In this document: piece after piece, positions 35,021 to 43,884 of the stretch | Numbering within the stretch: position 1 is the first letter of the stretch | Layout: each line of letters begins with the position of its first letter | Source of the DNA: Neobacillus piezotolerans | Lineage (GTDB): Bacteria > Bacillota > Bacilli > Bacillales > Cytobacillaceae | Length of the DNA stretch: 64,000 nucleotides | Direction: 5' to 3' | NCBI RefSeq assembly: GCF_003362805.1 | Contig: NZ_QNQT01000004.1 | Coordinates: 124,001-188,000, forward strand | Made by a program: the position numbers and the translations under genes | Notes under the pieces: model-generated | Seen by the model: the letters and a program-made list of their open reading frames with translations, nothing else | What the model was told of the DNA's origin: nothing | Databases searched by the model: none

Positions 35021-36856
35021 TCAGCCCTTAAATTCCATCCACCTCTTCTTCACTTCATTTTCTAGTTGGGCATTTTCCAAGCTGAGCCAATTCATTTTCT
35101 TTCCATTCAGGTAAAGTTCATGACTATATTGATGCAGAATAATCATGAATTCCTGTTGATTGGTTGTGAATTTCACTAGGTTGCCGTACCATGAAAAGTT
35201 GTCAATGGCAGGTTTATTTTTATCAATCAGCATTTGGGTGGCAAAACGTACTTCCTTGCCTGTTTGTGTGAATTGGGCATTCCATGTCGGTTCAAGAATA
35301 GAGTGCTTCGGGGAATACCAGCCCTCCAATGGGTTTATCCGGCCTCTTTTTATTTGGGCAGCGCCTTGATTGTGGAATAGCGGTGTTAAATAAATACACT
35401 CTTTCCCTATAACTTTTCCAATTACGGCTTTTCCATCTAAACTGCAATCAATGGAAGGGTGAAAAAGAAAGTTTTGAACGACAGTCTTTGTATCCTTGGC
35501 GATAACCCAGTCAATTAATAGGAAGTTGCTCGGTTTTAGAAAGATTAGCAGCCTGTAATGGAGCACTCCTCTATATAAGCAATGTGTTCCGGCGACCACG
35601 GATAGCTGATCACAAAAATAGTATCCATTTAGCCCTGATTTGCCGATATTTGCTTTTGACGTATCCATTTCCTCCCCGGCTACGACTATTGTATTATGTG
35701 CCCGTGCGGACTCTGCGTAATTTCTTCCCGGGTCGGAGTAGTTGTAACTGAACTTCCCCGCATCTGTTAGGATAGGAACGCCATTCCCGTATAAAATAAG
35801 CGCAAGGTCATCCTTATGTTTATGGACCCGGGAGTGGAAACTGCTGTAAAGGATTGACTGGACAGTTTCTTTGGAATAATCCCACTGATTTCGTAATATC
35901 GCATAGCCTCCCTCACTAAAGACTTTCTCGAGGCTAAGCATATTCAGGTGACTATGAGGCTTTTTTAATAGTTTTGCTTTATTCATCAAAGGTTCAGGAA
36001 TATCGTTCCATAAGGCAAAGGGACTCATTTCACTATCACCGATTGGAGGAATTTGCCCATCTGGCTGGACTACATAAATAAAAAAAGTTAACAGCTCCTC
36101 AAGATACTTAACAAGCTTATTGCCTTCCTCCGGATCATATTTATTTAGAAAATGATAAAATGTGTAAAAGCGGCCTAAAAAGATATAAACGTATTGCGGG
36201 GAGTGCTCTTTGTAACTGCCATCCTCGGCAATTAAATGGTCAACCTGTTTCCAAAAACGTATTAAGGAGGTTTCCCTCCATTTGTTGGCTTTTTTCATAT
36301 AGCTAAATGTAATGGAAGCAGTGTAGAGGGCGATATCCTGATCAAGACCATGATTATGATTTGGCATATAAAAGGAATCACTCATCAATTTCTCGCAATG
36401 TTCTTCCACTATTTTCAGGAAAAAGTGGTGCTTTTCCTTCGAAAAATGATTTTTTCTCCAAGATTCATGTAATTTGCAAATGATGATAAGCCTTAATGCT
36501 GTGGAATGATCATGCCAAGCCATTTCGGATACGGCAGTCGAATCTGGCGGATTTTTTGAATGCCAATCTTCAAGGAGTGAAATTGCTTTATTCATATATC
36601 CAATCTCATCATATAATTCATATCCGTAAATAAGGTTTTCGATGATCGTTAATGTGTGAAGCGAAAATCTCCAGCTTCTGTCATTTAATGGGTCCGCAGT
36701 CCATAAGTCTCCATCTATTGAAACGGAGGGAAAACGTTTAAGAAGGTAAACTTTATTGTTTAGCAAATCATCGCAAACTTCTTTAATATTCAGTCCGGGC
36801 TTCGTAACTGGAATAATAGTTATGGGTTCACGTTTTATAATAGATTCATATTCCAT
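35021..36856 (-). CDS. Heparinase II/III-family protein without signal peptide
   Basis: 611 aa. The N-terminal half is an alpha-toroid (SWRFSLHTLTIIENL, MAWHDHSTALRL, PNHNHGLDQDIAL, DGSYKEHSPQYVY). The C-terminal half is the beta-sandwich of polysaccharide lyases (SSFHSRVHKHKDDLALILYGNG, LTDAGKFSYNYSDPGRNYAESARAHNTIVV). The expected lyase residues (Asn-His-Gly, Tyr, His) appear kept. No signal peptide is visible, so it would act inside the cell or mother cell. Family members cleave uronate-containing polymers, matching the ManNAcA supplied by WecB/WecC here. It may trim or release the polymer; that is inferred. Confidence 0.85.
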   Translation of the reverse strand: MEYESIIKREPITIIPVTKPGLNIKEVCDDLLNNKVYLLKRFPSVSIDGDLWTADPLNDRSWRFSLHTLTIIENLIYGYELYDEIGYMNKAISLLEDWHSKNPPDSTAVSEMAWHDHSTALRLIIICKLHESWRKNHFSKEKHHFFLKIVEEHCEKLMSDSFYMPNHNHGLDQDIALYTASITFSYMKKANKWRETSLIRFWKQVDHLIAEDGSYKEHSPQYVYIFLGRFYTFYHFLNKYDPEEGNKLVKYLEELLTFFIYVVQPDGQIPPIGDSEMSPFALWNDIPEPLMNKAKLLKKPHSHLNMLSLEKVFSEGGYAILRNQWDYSKETVQSILYSSFHSRVHKHKDDLALILYGNGVPILTDAGKFSYNYSDPGRNYAESARAHNTIVVAGEEMDTSKANIGKSGLNGYYFCDQLSVVAGTHCLYRGVLHYRLLIFLKPSNFLLIDWVIAKDTKTVVQNFLFHPSIDCSLDGKAVIGKVIGKECIYLTPLFHNQGAAQIKRGRINPLEGWYSPKHSILEPTWNAQFTQTGKEVRFATQMLIDKNKPAIDNFSWYGNLVKFTTNQQEFMIILHQYSHELYLNGKKMNWLSLENAQLENEVKKRWMEFKG

Positions 36857-36870
36857 TGTTATGCACTCAC

Positions 36871-38127
36871 CTAGGATACGCCGAGCTGATATACCGCAAA
36901 TCCATCTTCAGCCAGGCCGCAGGAATTGATACTATTTCGTGTGTCCAAAATGTTTTTCGTCCGAAAATTGTTCAGATACTTTTTAAAATCTATTTCTTTG
37001 AATAACGTGTGATTCGTTAGAATAACACAACAATCTGTATCCTTTAAAACGTCTTCAAGGGAATTGACCTGTTCATCCAGTACTTGTTTACCTAATATAG
37101 GGTCAAACACTTTGACCGAAACAGGAATTTCCTTTAGTAATTGAAGTACTTTAAGAGAAGGGCTTTCCCTCATATCATCGACATCAGCTTTGTAAGTCAA
37201 GCCCAGGAGTGAGATGACAGGGTCAGGTATTTGATTTACTATGTTCGCTATTTTTTCAGCAATAAAATAGGGCATTTTTTCGTTAATACATCTAGCTTTT
37301 CTTATCAATTTAGCCTGATCAGGGGCTTTTTCGACAATGAACCATGGGTCCACGGCGATGCAGTGGCCGCCAACTCCCGGACCGGGATTGAGAATATTGA
37401 CCCTGGGATGTTGATTGGCTAAAGAAATCGCTTCCCATATATTAAATTTTTCTTTTTCGGCAATGAGGGCGAATTCGTTTGCAAGGGCTATATTGACATC
37501 CCGATACGTATTCTCCATAAGTTTGACCATTTCCGAAGTGATTGCATCTGTCAAATGGATTTTTCCTTTCACAAAATGCCGATATAGGTTTGCTGCTTTT
37601 TCGGCTGACTCTTGATTTATCCCCCCAATAATCCGGTCATTCTCAACCATTTCCCTTAATAAATCCCCGGGAATTACACGTTCTGGTGAGTGGGCGATAA
37701 ATAGTTCTTCCCCAATATGCAAACCTGTGGCACTTAGCAAAGGTGTGAGAACTTCATCGACAGTTTTAGGAGGAACTGTTGATTCGAGGACAACAAGATT
37801 GCCCTTTTTTAAAAAGGGACAAATCATTATTGCAGCTGTTTTTACAAAGCTTAAATCGGCTCTATTGTCTTTATCCATAGGGGTTGGTACAGAAATAATA
37901 AACGCATCTGCATTGCAGGGCTCAGGAGAAAATGTAAATGTTTCTGTTTCAATAACATTTGTAAACAATTCTTCAAGGCCAGGTTCGCGGAACGGCAATA
38001 ATTGGTTGGATAGTTTATGGAGCAATTCCAAGTCAATGTCGACGCCATGGACTTCAAGGCCTTTAGATGCAAATAAGAGAGCGGAGGGTAACCCGATATA
38101 ACCAAGTCCTAATATACAAACTTTCAT
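36871..38127 (-). CDS. wecC: UDP-N-acetyl-D-mannosaminuronate dehydrogenase
   Basis: A 418-aa nucleotide-sugar dehydrogenase oxidising UDP-ManNAc to UDP-ManNAcA with NAD. It begins MKVCILGLGYIGLPSALLFA (Rossmann GxGxxG). It also has ISVPTPMD, STVPPKTVDE, AHSPERVIPG, the catalytic-Cys block GPGVGGHCIAVDPWF, and GLTYKADVDDMRESPS. ATG at 38127 is chosen for AAAGGTGAT upstream. First gene of the minus-strand cluster, with the heparinase-like gene 14 bp downstream. UDP-GlcNAc 6-dehydrogenase activity is an alternative, but wecB in the same cluster favours WecC. Confidence 0.93.
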   Translation of the reverse strand: MKVCILGLGYIGLPSALLFASKGLEVHGVDIDLELLHKLSNQLLPFREPGLEELFTNVIETETFTFSPEPCNADAFIISVPTPMDKDNRADLSFVKTAAIMICPFLKKGNLVVLESTVPPKTVDEVLTPLLSATGLHIGEELFIAHSPERVIPGDLLREMVENDRIIGGINQESAEKAANLYRHFVKGKIHLTDAITSEMVKLMENTYRDVNIALANEFALIAEKEKFNIWEAISLANQHPRVNILNPGPGVGGHCIAVDPWFIVEKAPDQAKLIRKARCINEKMPYFIAEKIANIVNQIPDPVISLLGLTYKADVDDMRESPSLKVLQLLKEIPVSVKVFDPILGKQVLDEQVNSLEDVLKDTDCCVILTNHTLFKEIDFKKYLNNFRTKNILDTRNSINSCGLAEDGFAVYQLGVS

Positions 38128-38225
38128 ATTATCACCTTTACGGAAAAATGGTTGCGTTACAGGATATTCTACTGTCCCCCATACTGCCAATACTTCTGCC
38201 TAAGTTGGAATGCTAAGTTCTAGGT

Positions 38226-38251
38226 TAAAAAAAGGAGGCTAACGCCTCCTT
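38226..38251 (-). terminator. Terminator after the Cys-rich coat-like gene
   Basis: Minus strand AAGGAGGC / GCCTCCTT, 4-nt loop, run of T. It separates the 38282-38746 gene from wecC, so wecC needs its own promoter within about 100 bp, which I could not define. Confidence 0.85.
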
Positions 38252-38281
38252 AAACTAACTTTAGTAAAACAATTTTATCTA

Positions 38282-38746
38282 TTATGGGCATCCTTTAATT
38301 CCCGAACAGACAGGCCCGCAGATAGTGGTAGGAGATACAAATGGATTTTGGTTTCCGGCTTTGAAGCCAACCCGGACTTCACCCAGTTCTAGGGGTGTAT
38401 CGAATTCAACACAGAATGTAGCGGAGTTCCCAGGTTGTCTTGATAGAGTATAGTTGAAAACAACTCCGATTAGCGGAACCTGATTTGGCGGAATTTGATT
38501 TCTTTTTTCGCAGTTCGCGCCTGCTTGGGCGGGGACGGAAGAGCACCCTTCAATATTAATAAACTGCCTGAAGAAATCTGGGCAATCAGGGCACACTTCC
38601 AAAACCCAGTTGCTCAAATCGTTTCGATTGATTGGAGTGGCACTCTGGACTCGATAGCAAAAAAGCCCTTGGGCCGGATCCGATTGAGCAGCCAGATACG
38701 TAAATGTATACCCGTTAAAAGTGGTTGTTGTATTTGTGCAAACCAT
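38282..38746 (-). CDS. Cys-rich hypothetical protein, probable spore-surface protein
   Basis: 154 aa with 10 Cys, rich in Thr, Asn and Pro. It begins MVCTNTTTTFNGYTFTYLA and ends TTICGPVCSGIKGCP; central blocks are LSNWVLEVCPDC and LIGVVFNYTLSRQPGNS. The later part reads as beta strands. No signal peptide; ATG follows AAAGGAGGG. Family not recognised. Such Cys-rich cytosolic proteins are typical of spore coats or exosporia, and the YheC/YheD gene is divergent to it. Spore role is inferred. Confidence 0.7.
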   Translation of the reverse strand: MVCTNTTTTFNGYTFTYLAAQSDPAQGLFCYRVQSATPINRNDLSNWVLEVCPDCPDFFRQFINIEGCSSVPAQAGANCEKRNQIPPNQVPLIGVVFNYTLSRQPGNSATFCVEFDTPLELGEVRVGFKAGNQNPFVSPTTICGPVCSGIKGCP

Positions 38747-38877
38747 TGTTTTTCCCTCCTTTCCAATAGAATGGACTTACATCAATAGCTTATTTGCATT
38801 TATAAAAAGTGCTTGTATGTATACCTAAATCCTCTTACAGAAAAAAGTACAAGCTTAGAGGGAGGCCTTTTTAAAGG

Positions 38878-38905
38878 ACACCTGCTGGAGATAATGCATA
38901 AGATA
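38878..38905 (+). promoter_or_regulatory. Sigma-K-type promoter of the YheC/YheD gene
   Basis: GACA with AC at 38878-38879, 16-bp spacer, CATAAGATA (38897-38905). It fits the sigma-K consensus (AC, CATAnnnTA) exactly. It is 22 bp upstream of the ATG at 38928. Supports mother-cell expression. Confidence 0.55.
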
Positions 38906-38927
38906 ATTTACAGTAGGAGGAGATAAT

Positions 38928-39983
38928 ATGAATCCATATCCCTTCGTAGGAATATGCGTTGGAGAAACAGAGGAAACAATCCACGACCCCAATTTTAAAC
39001 TTCTTCACATAAGGCTAAACAGTTACAGCGGCAAGCCAGTAAACTTTATTAAATTTACTCTTGATCATCTGGATTTGAAAAATAAAACTGTAAAGGGAGA
39101 CCTATGGGTGAAGGAAGGCGAGGAATTACCGTGGAAAGCGGGGGTGTATCCTTTGCCGCAAGTCATTTTTATGCAGTGCAGATTCAGGAAGAAAAGCCTT
39201 GAACCCTTCTTAAATAAGGGGGTAACTATATTCAATTCTGTTTTTTTTAATAAAATTGATAATATTAATTTTTTTGCAAGACATGAAGAGCTACGTCCCT
39301 ATGCCCCTGAAACAAAAGTGATAAAAGATAGTAGTCAAATAGAGGAATTTCTTCTTAAAAGGGAAAAGGCATTCTTAAAGCCAGTTAATGGCTTTAGCGG
39401 AAGAGGGATAGTGTATATAGAAAAAACGGGCGATGGAAAAATAAAAGCGAATTACCACTTAAATAAAAGTTCTGAAGAAGCATCTTTTCCAAATTGCTTA
39501 GAATTATGGAAATGGATATATGAAAGTTATTGCCAGGATCAATATGTTGTCCAGGAGTGTATTGATTCAATTAGAAAAAGAGGAATACCGACAGACATTA
39601 GGCTAAATATGAACCGGAACGAAAAAGGGGAATGGGAGGTCATTAGGCTATTTGGGAGAATGGCCTTGAACGGAACACATATGGGCAGCAAGAAGGGGAT
39701 TCATTTTTTTCCTTCAACCTTAAGTTCTATTCTTTCTGAGAGATTAACCAAAAAAGCGATAGAAAAAATTGAACAGGAACTCATTGAACTCGGTTATACA
39801 ATTTGCAGCTGCTTTGAGAAAGACAATGAACAGATGGCTGATCTAGGAATCGATTTTATGATTGATCAAAATAAACGTATATGGCTGATTGAAATTAATA
39901 CTTTTCCTTCCCCTGCTGGTAATGACCGTTCCGTTACACTCCCACTTGAATATGCACGGTTCATAGCAACCGGCGCTCCTTAA
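38928..39983 (+). CDS. YheC/YheD-family endospore coat-associated protein (ATP-grasp)
   Basis: 351 aa. The family is found on spore coats and has an ATP-grasp-like fold. Seen here are FLKPVNGFSGRGIVYIEK (nucleotide-binding loop), QDQYVVQECIDS, PTDIRLNMNRNEKGEW and the metal-site IDFMIDQNKRIWLIEINTFPSP. ATG follows TAGGAGGAGA. It has its own sigma-K-like promoter and terminator. The reaction catalysed by the family is not established. Confidence 0.87.
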   Translation: MNPYPFVGICVGETEETIHDPNFKLLHIRLNSYSGKPVNFIKFTLDHLDLKNKTVKGDLWVKEGEELPWKAGVYPLPQVIFMQCRFRKKSLEPFLNKGVTIFNSVFFNKIDNINFFARHEELRPYAPETKVIKDSSQIEEFLLKREKAFLKPVNGFSGRGIVYIEKTGDGKIKANYHLNKSSEEASFPNCLELWKWIYESYCQDQYVVQECIDSIRKRGIPTDIRLNMNRNEKGEWEVIRLFGRMALNGTHMGSKKGIHFFPSTLSSILSERLTKKAIEKIEQELIELGYTICSCFEKDNEQMADLGIDFMIDQNKRIWLIEINTFPSPAGNDRSVTLPLEYARFIATGAP

Positions 39984-40021
39984 ACCATTACTGCTTATTG
40001 AATTTCATTACGTACTTTTTT

Positions 40022-40052
40022 AAAAGACCAATTTGTGGTCTTTTTATTTTTT
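40022..40052 (+). terminator. Terminator after the YheC/YheD gene
   Basis: AAAAGACCA / TGGTCTTTT stem with 5-nt loop and long T-rich tail. Confidence 0.85.
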
Positions 40053-40473
40053 AGAAAAGTGTTTGCTCGAAAGCCCAATGGATACAAGTTAATAAAAGTG
40101 ATTTGTTTAAAGAGCAAAATGGGCTAATGGAAATATCATCAATCAAAGAATACACTAAGTACACTTCGGGTATAGCGTAATAGATTTAGTTTCATGTCCC
40201 CCTTTTTGTCAGGGAATTGGGAATAAAGATAATATACGAGGCTTTTTTTAATATTGTTAAGGAATATTTACCTGGCAGTAAGCGGAAACATAAAAGGAAC
40301 CATGTTTATGGATTTTAGGAATTCTTGAGTATGTGTCCCGGTAAGGGAACAACCTTCATTCATATTTTTTCAAAACATCTTTTATATCGATAAGGGTAAT
40401 TTGAACAATATATCCTCTTTTTATGATTAAGTAAAGGGTATAAGCAATTACTCATATTTGGGAGCTGGTTCTG
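40053..40473. other. Long intergenic region, no feature recognised
   Basis: About 420 bp of AT-rich DNA upstream of the CBS-domain transporter. I looked for a riboswitch (M-box in particular), T-box, repeats and small genes and saw none. It must contain the promoter of the next gene. Confidence 0.5.
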
Positions 40474-41808
40474 TTGTTTATCGAAATCGTGGTTCTTATC
40501 ATACTTATCTTTATCAATGCTTTTTTTGCCGCGTCGGAAATTGCGTTCATCTCGTTGAATGATAACAAAATTAGGCTGATGGCGGAGAATGGGAACAAAA
40601 AAGCGATCGCGCTGGAAAAATTCCTGTCCGAGCCTAGCCGTTTTCTGGCTACCATCCAAATCGGGATTACGCTCGCGGGTTTCCTAGCGAGCGCCTTTGC
40701 AGGTAAAAGCTTTGCGGTAAGGCTTGCGGATTGGCTAGTTGGGCTTGGAGTCCCATTGAGCCAAAGTGTGCTTGAAACGGTTTCGCTTATTATCATCACC
40801 CTTGTCCTTTCCTATTTCACGCTTGTGTTCGGAGAACTTGTCCCGAAACGGCTCGCCTTGCAAAAGGCCGAACCAATTGCTTTTTTTGCAGTCAAGCCTC
40901 TGGCGATGTTATCGAGAATTACATCGCCATTCGGAAAATTTCTTACTATTTCAATGAACGCAATCGTAAGGCTTTTCGGGGTCGATCCCAATGCGGAAGA
41001 GGAGGACGTTACCGAAGAGGAAATCCGAATGATGGTTGATGTCGGAAAAGAAAAAGGGACCATTCAGGAAGCGGAAAAAGTGATGATCAACAATATCTTT
41101 GAGTTTGATAACAAGACTGTCTCGGATATCATGACGCATCGCACGAATATTAGATCACTTCCAATCACATACTCCCTTTCGGAAACGGTCCGGATGGTCC
41201 TGGATGAGAAGTATACACGCTTCCCGGTCTATGAGGAAAATATTGATAATATCGTCGGGATTCTCCATGCGAAGGACTTGATCCAGTTCGTTGAAAATTG
41301 TTCCGAAGATGCGTTCAGCCTTAAAAATCTAATTCGGGAGCCTTTCTATGTCCTTGAGTCCCAACGCATTGACCATCTGTTCAAGGACATGCAGACGAAC
41401 AATGTCCATATGGCGATTGCAATTGATGAGTACGGCGGGACGGACGGAATCGTTACAATCGAGGATGTCATTGAGGAAATCGTCGGGAACATTTTTGATG
41501 AATACGATGAACCTGACATCGATGAAGAAGCGATTATTGTGATTGATGAGAAAACGTATTTGATTCCGGGGACGACGAATCTTTATGAAGTGGAGAGGCT
41601 GCTGAAGGTGGACTTGCCAATTCATGAATATGATACGCTCAGCGGGTTCGTCATCGGGCAGCTGGGCTATATTCCAAGCGAGCTTGAACAGCATACGGTC
41701 CAGCATGGGAATATTTTGTTCACCGTGGAAGAAATGAACGACCGGAGGATAACAAAAGTCCGCGCCGACGTCCTAGATGGCGAAAAGGTCGAAGATGTTA
41801 TAGAATAA
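40474..41808 (+). CDS. Hemolysin C/CorC-type (DUF21-CBS) membrane protein
   Basis: 444 aa. A DUF21/CNNM membrane domain covers residues ~1-190 (FAASEIAFISLND, GITLAGFLASAFAG). Two CBS domains follow (MTHRTNIRSLP, YTRFPVYEENIDNIVGIL; GGTDGIVTIEDVIEEIVGNIFDE). A C-terminal CorC/HlyC domain ends the protein. The family transports or exports Mg2+ (or Co2+) and may sense ATP/Mg. Start is TTG at 40474 with GGGAG nine bases upstream. Monocistronic with a strong terminator. Confidence 0.93.
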   Translation: MFIEIVVLIILIFINAFFAASEIAFISLNDNKIRLMAENGNKKAIALEKFLSEPSRFLATIQIGITLAGFLASAFAGKSFAVRLADWLVGLGVPLSQSVLETVSLIIITLVLSYFTLVFGELVPKRLALQKAEPIAFFAVKPLAMLSRITSPFGKFLTISMNAIVRLFGVDPNAEEEDVTEEEIRMMVDVGKEKGTIQEAEKVMINNIFEFDNKTVSDIMTHRTNIRSLPITYSLSETVRMVLDEKYTRFPVYEENIDNIVGILHAKDLIQFVENCSEDAFSLKNLIREPFYVLESQRIDHLFKDMQTNNVHMAIAIDEYGGTDGIVTIEDVIEEIVGNIFDEYDEPDIDEEAIIVIDEKTYLIPGTTNLYEVERLLKVDLPIHEYDTLSGFVIGQLGYIPSELEQHTVQHGNILFTVEEMNDRRITKVRADVLDGEKVEDVIE

Positions 41809-41816
41809 TTCCTTGC

Positions 41817-41852
41817 AGCCGGCAATGCGCCTCCGCGTATGCCGGCTTTTTT
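41817..41852 (+). terminator. Terminator after the CBS-domain transporter
   Basis: AGCCGGCA / TGCCGGCT stem and T run. Confidence 0.88.
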
Positions 41853-42010
41853 ATCACTTGTTTCCATAGTGGATTCCTTTACAGGCCCATAGCTTTTCTG
41901 GGGAGGGACTTCTTGCCAGTGCAAACTTATAAAATTTCCATAAAACAATAACGCCTTTATGGTATTATGGATAAATCGTAATGCAATAAACAGCAGTGGG
42001 GTGTACATCA

Positions 42011-43372
42011 ATGGGGAGTCCAAACCATGAAAAAGAGGACTTGAAGAGGGGATTAAGCAGCAGGCATATTCAATTGATCGCCCTTGGCGGCGCGATTGGA
42101 GTCGGCCTGTTTTATGGCTCGAGCGCAACGATTAAGTTGGCCGGTCCGGCTGTCGTACTGTCATACTTGATAGGCGGCATTGTTATTTTCGCAATCATGC
42201 GGGCGCTAGGGGAAATGGCGGTTGCCGAGCCAGTTTCCGGTTCATTCAGCTCTTACGCCAATCGGTACCTTGGGCCATTCGCCGGCTATTTGACGGGATG
42301 GACGTATTGGTTTATGTGGGTGGTCGTCGGCATGGCGGAAATTACGGTCGTCGGGGTGTATGTGAATTATTGGTTCCCTGATATTCCGCAGTGGGTAAGT
42401 GCGCTTGCCGCACTCGTCGTGATTACCGCGGTCAACCTGATTAACGTAAAGGCGTTTGGTGAGTTTGAATTTTGGTTTGCGTTGATAAAAATCATTGCTA
42501 TCGTCGGAATGCTGATTGCCGGGCTGGCGATCATTCTTTTCGGGATAGGAAATGGCGGACAGCCACTTGGCTTTGACAACCTTTGGGCACACGGTGGGTT
42601 CATGCCAAATGGCATTACTGGCATCCTGTTGTCTCTTGTAATGGTCATGTTTTCCTTTGGCGGCGTGGAGCTCGTCGGAATTACGGCCGGGGAGGCGGAG
42701 AACCCAAGGAAATCAATACCAAAAGCAATCAACAGCGTGATATGGCGTATCCTTATATTCTACATTGGGGCGCTTGGCATCATGATGATTCTATTTCCTT
42801 GGGACAAGGTGGGCTCGGACGGCAGCCCGTTCGTCCAGATTTTTGACAGCATCGGCATCCCTGGAGCGGCCCACATCATCAACTTTGTCGTCCTGACAGC
42901 GGCCTTGTCATCATTCAATAGCGGTTTGTTCAGCACTGGCCGAATGCTGTACAACCTTTCGCTGCAAAAGAACGGCCCGGCCTATTTCGGCAAATTGAAC
43001 AATTCCAGCTCCCCAAGCAGGGGAATCCTGTTCTCGGCCCTGTTTTTATTAATAGCAGTGTTCCTGAATTACATCGTTCCAGAAAAAGTATTCATGTACA
43101 TTTCCGCAGTCGCGACCGTCGCGGTTATTACGAGCTGGACGATCATTCTGTTGACCCAGCTGAAATTCCGGAAGGCACGGTCTGCAGACGAAGCGGCCGC
43201 GCTTGAATTCAAACTGCCTTTCTATCCGTATTCATCCTGGTTCGCGCTCGCATTCCTTGCGCTGGTCATTGTGCTGATGGCGTTCATCGAAGGAATGAGA
43301 GTGGCCTTGTTCGTCGGCCCTGTATGGTATGCGATTATGTATATCGGGTATCGGATGAAAAAAAGAGCATAG
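42011..43372 (+). CDS. APC-superfamily amino acid permease (AAT family)
   Basis: 453 aa, about 12 helices. N-terminal LKRGLSSRHIQLIALGGAIGVGLFYGSS and helix 1b motif GGAIGVGLF are the AAT-family substrate site, as in YbxG, RocE and AlaP. Later blocks are FSFGGVELVGITAGEAENP and SSFNSGLFSTGRMLYNL. ATG at 42011 is preceded by GGGGTG. A close paralogue begins at 63368. Substrate cannot be fixed; a neutral amino acid is likely. Confidence 0.92.
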   Translation: MGSPNHEKEDLKRGLSSRHIQLIALGGAIGVGLFYGSSATIKLAGPAVVLSYLIGGIVIFAIMRALGEMAVAEPVSGSFSSYANRYLGPFAGYLTGWTYWFMWVVVGMAEITVVGVYVNYWFPDIPQWVSALAALVVITAVNLINVKAFGEFEFWFALIKIIAIVGMLIAGLAIILFGIGNGGQPLGFDNLWAHGGFMPNGITGILLSLVMVMFSFGGVELVGITAGEAENPRKSIPKAINSVIWRILIFYIGALGIMMILFPWDKVGSDGSPFVQIFDSIGIPGAAHIINFVVLTAALSSFNSGLFSTGRMLYNLSLQKNGPAYFGKLNNSSSPSRGILFSALFLLIAVFLNYIVPEKVFMYISAVATVAVITSWTIILLTQLKFRKARSADEAAALEFKLPFYPYSSWFALAFLALVIVLMAFIEGMRVALFVGPVWYAIMYIGYRMKKRA

Positions 43373-43385
43373 TTATTTGTGTGAG

Positions 43386-43413
43386 CGCCAGTCCTTTGAG
43401 GATTGGCGTTTTT
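43386..43413 (+). terminator. Terminator after the permease
   Basis: CGCCAGTCCT / AGGATTGGCG stem (one G-T pair), 3-nt loop, T run. Confidence 0.85.
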
Positions 43414-43465
43414 GATTGGTGTTGCAGGATTTATGGCAGGCTGATTCTCTGAACATGTCCGGAGA

Positions 43466-43747
43466 TTGCCATGCATCGGGAGTTTGCATGAAATTTAAAC
43501 TGGATTTTGGCATTAGAATGTCACGCATCGGGTGTTTGCGTGACATTTAAACCGGATTTTGGCATTAAAATGTCACGCATCCGGAGTTTGCGTGACATTT
43601 AAACTGGATTTTGGCAGTAGAATGTCACGCATCCGGTGTTTGCGTGACATTTAAATCGGATTTTGGCATTAGAATGTCACGCATCCGGAGTTTGCGTGAC
43701 ATTTAAACTGGATTTTGGCATTAGAATGTCACGCATCCGGTGTTTGC
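43466..43747. repeat. 52-bp tandem hairpin repeat array (about 5.4 units)
   Basis: Units start at 43466 (diverged), 43518, 43570, 43622, 43674 and 43726 (partial), each exactly 52 bp. Each full unit holds a 10-bp perfect inverted repeat ATGTCACGCA / TGCGTGACAT with a 10-nt loop. A conserved linker with GGATTTTGGCA follows. Loops alternate GGAG and GGTG from unit to unit, so the array is really built of 104-bp dimers. Linkers are conserved, so it is not CRISPR. It fills most of the 512-bp gap 43373-43884. Confidence 0.9.
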
Positions 43748-43813
43748 TTAACCCCTATTCGATTCTTCAAAAAGTTGTAACAAAGTTGGCATGAAACAGT
43801 CGTCCCTATCAAT

Positions 43814-43828
43814 ATGGAAGCGTTTACA
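43814..43828 (+). promoter_or_regulatory. CcpA cre site upstream of ptb
   Basis: ATGGAAGCGTTTACA matches the consensus WTGNAANCGNWNNCW at every fixed position. It lies 57 bp before the ptb start. Suggests carbon-catabolite control of ptb-buk. Confidence 0.7.
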
Positions 43829-43884
43829 ATAATGATGAGATTGCAATTTTTTTTAAAAAGTAATCCTTCAACGGGGTGAACATG

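Noticed and set aside
40053-40473. Mg2+-sensing M-box or other riboswitch before the CBS-domain transporter
   Set aside because: None of the conserved M-box blocks or a terminator/anti-terminator pair could be seen.
43466-43747. CRISPR array
   Set aside because: Repeats are regular, but the intervening sequences are conserved rather than unique, and no cas genes are present.
43748-43813. SigL (sigma-54) promoter before ptb
   Set aside because: TTGGCAT is present as a -24 element, but no TTGC at the -12 position; too weak to claim.
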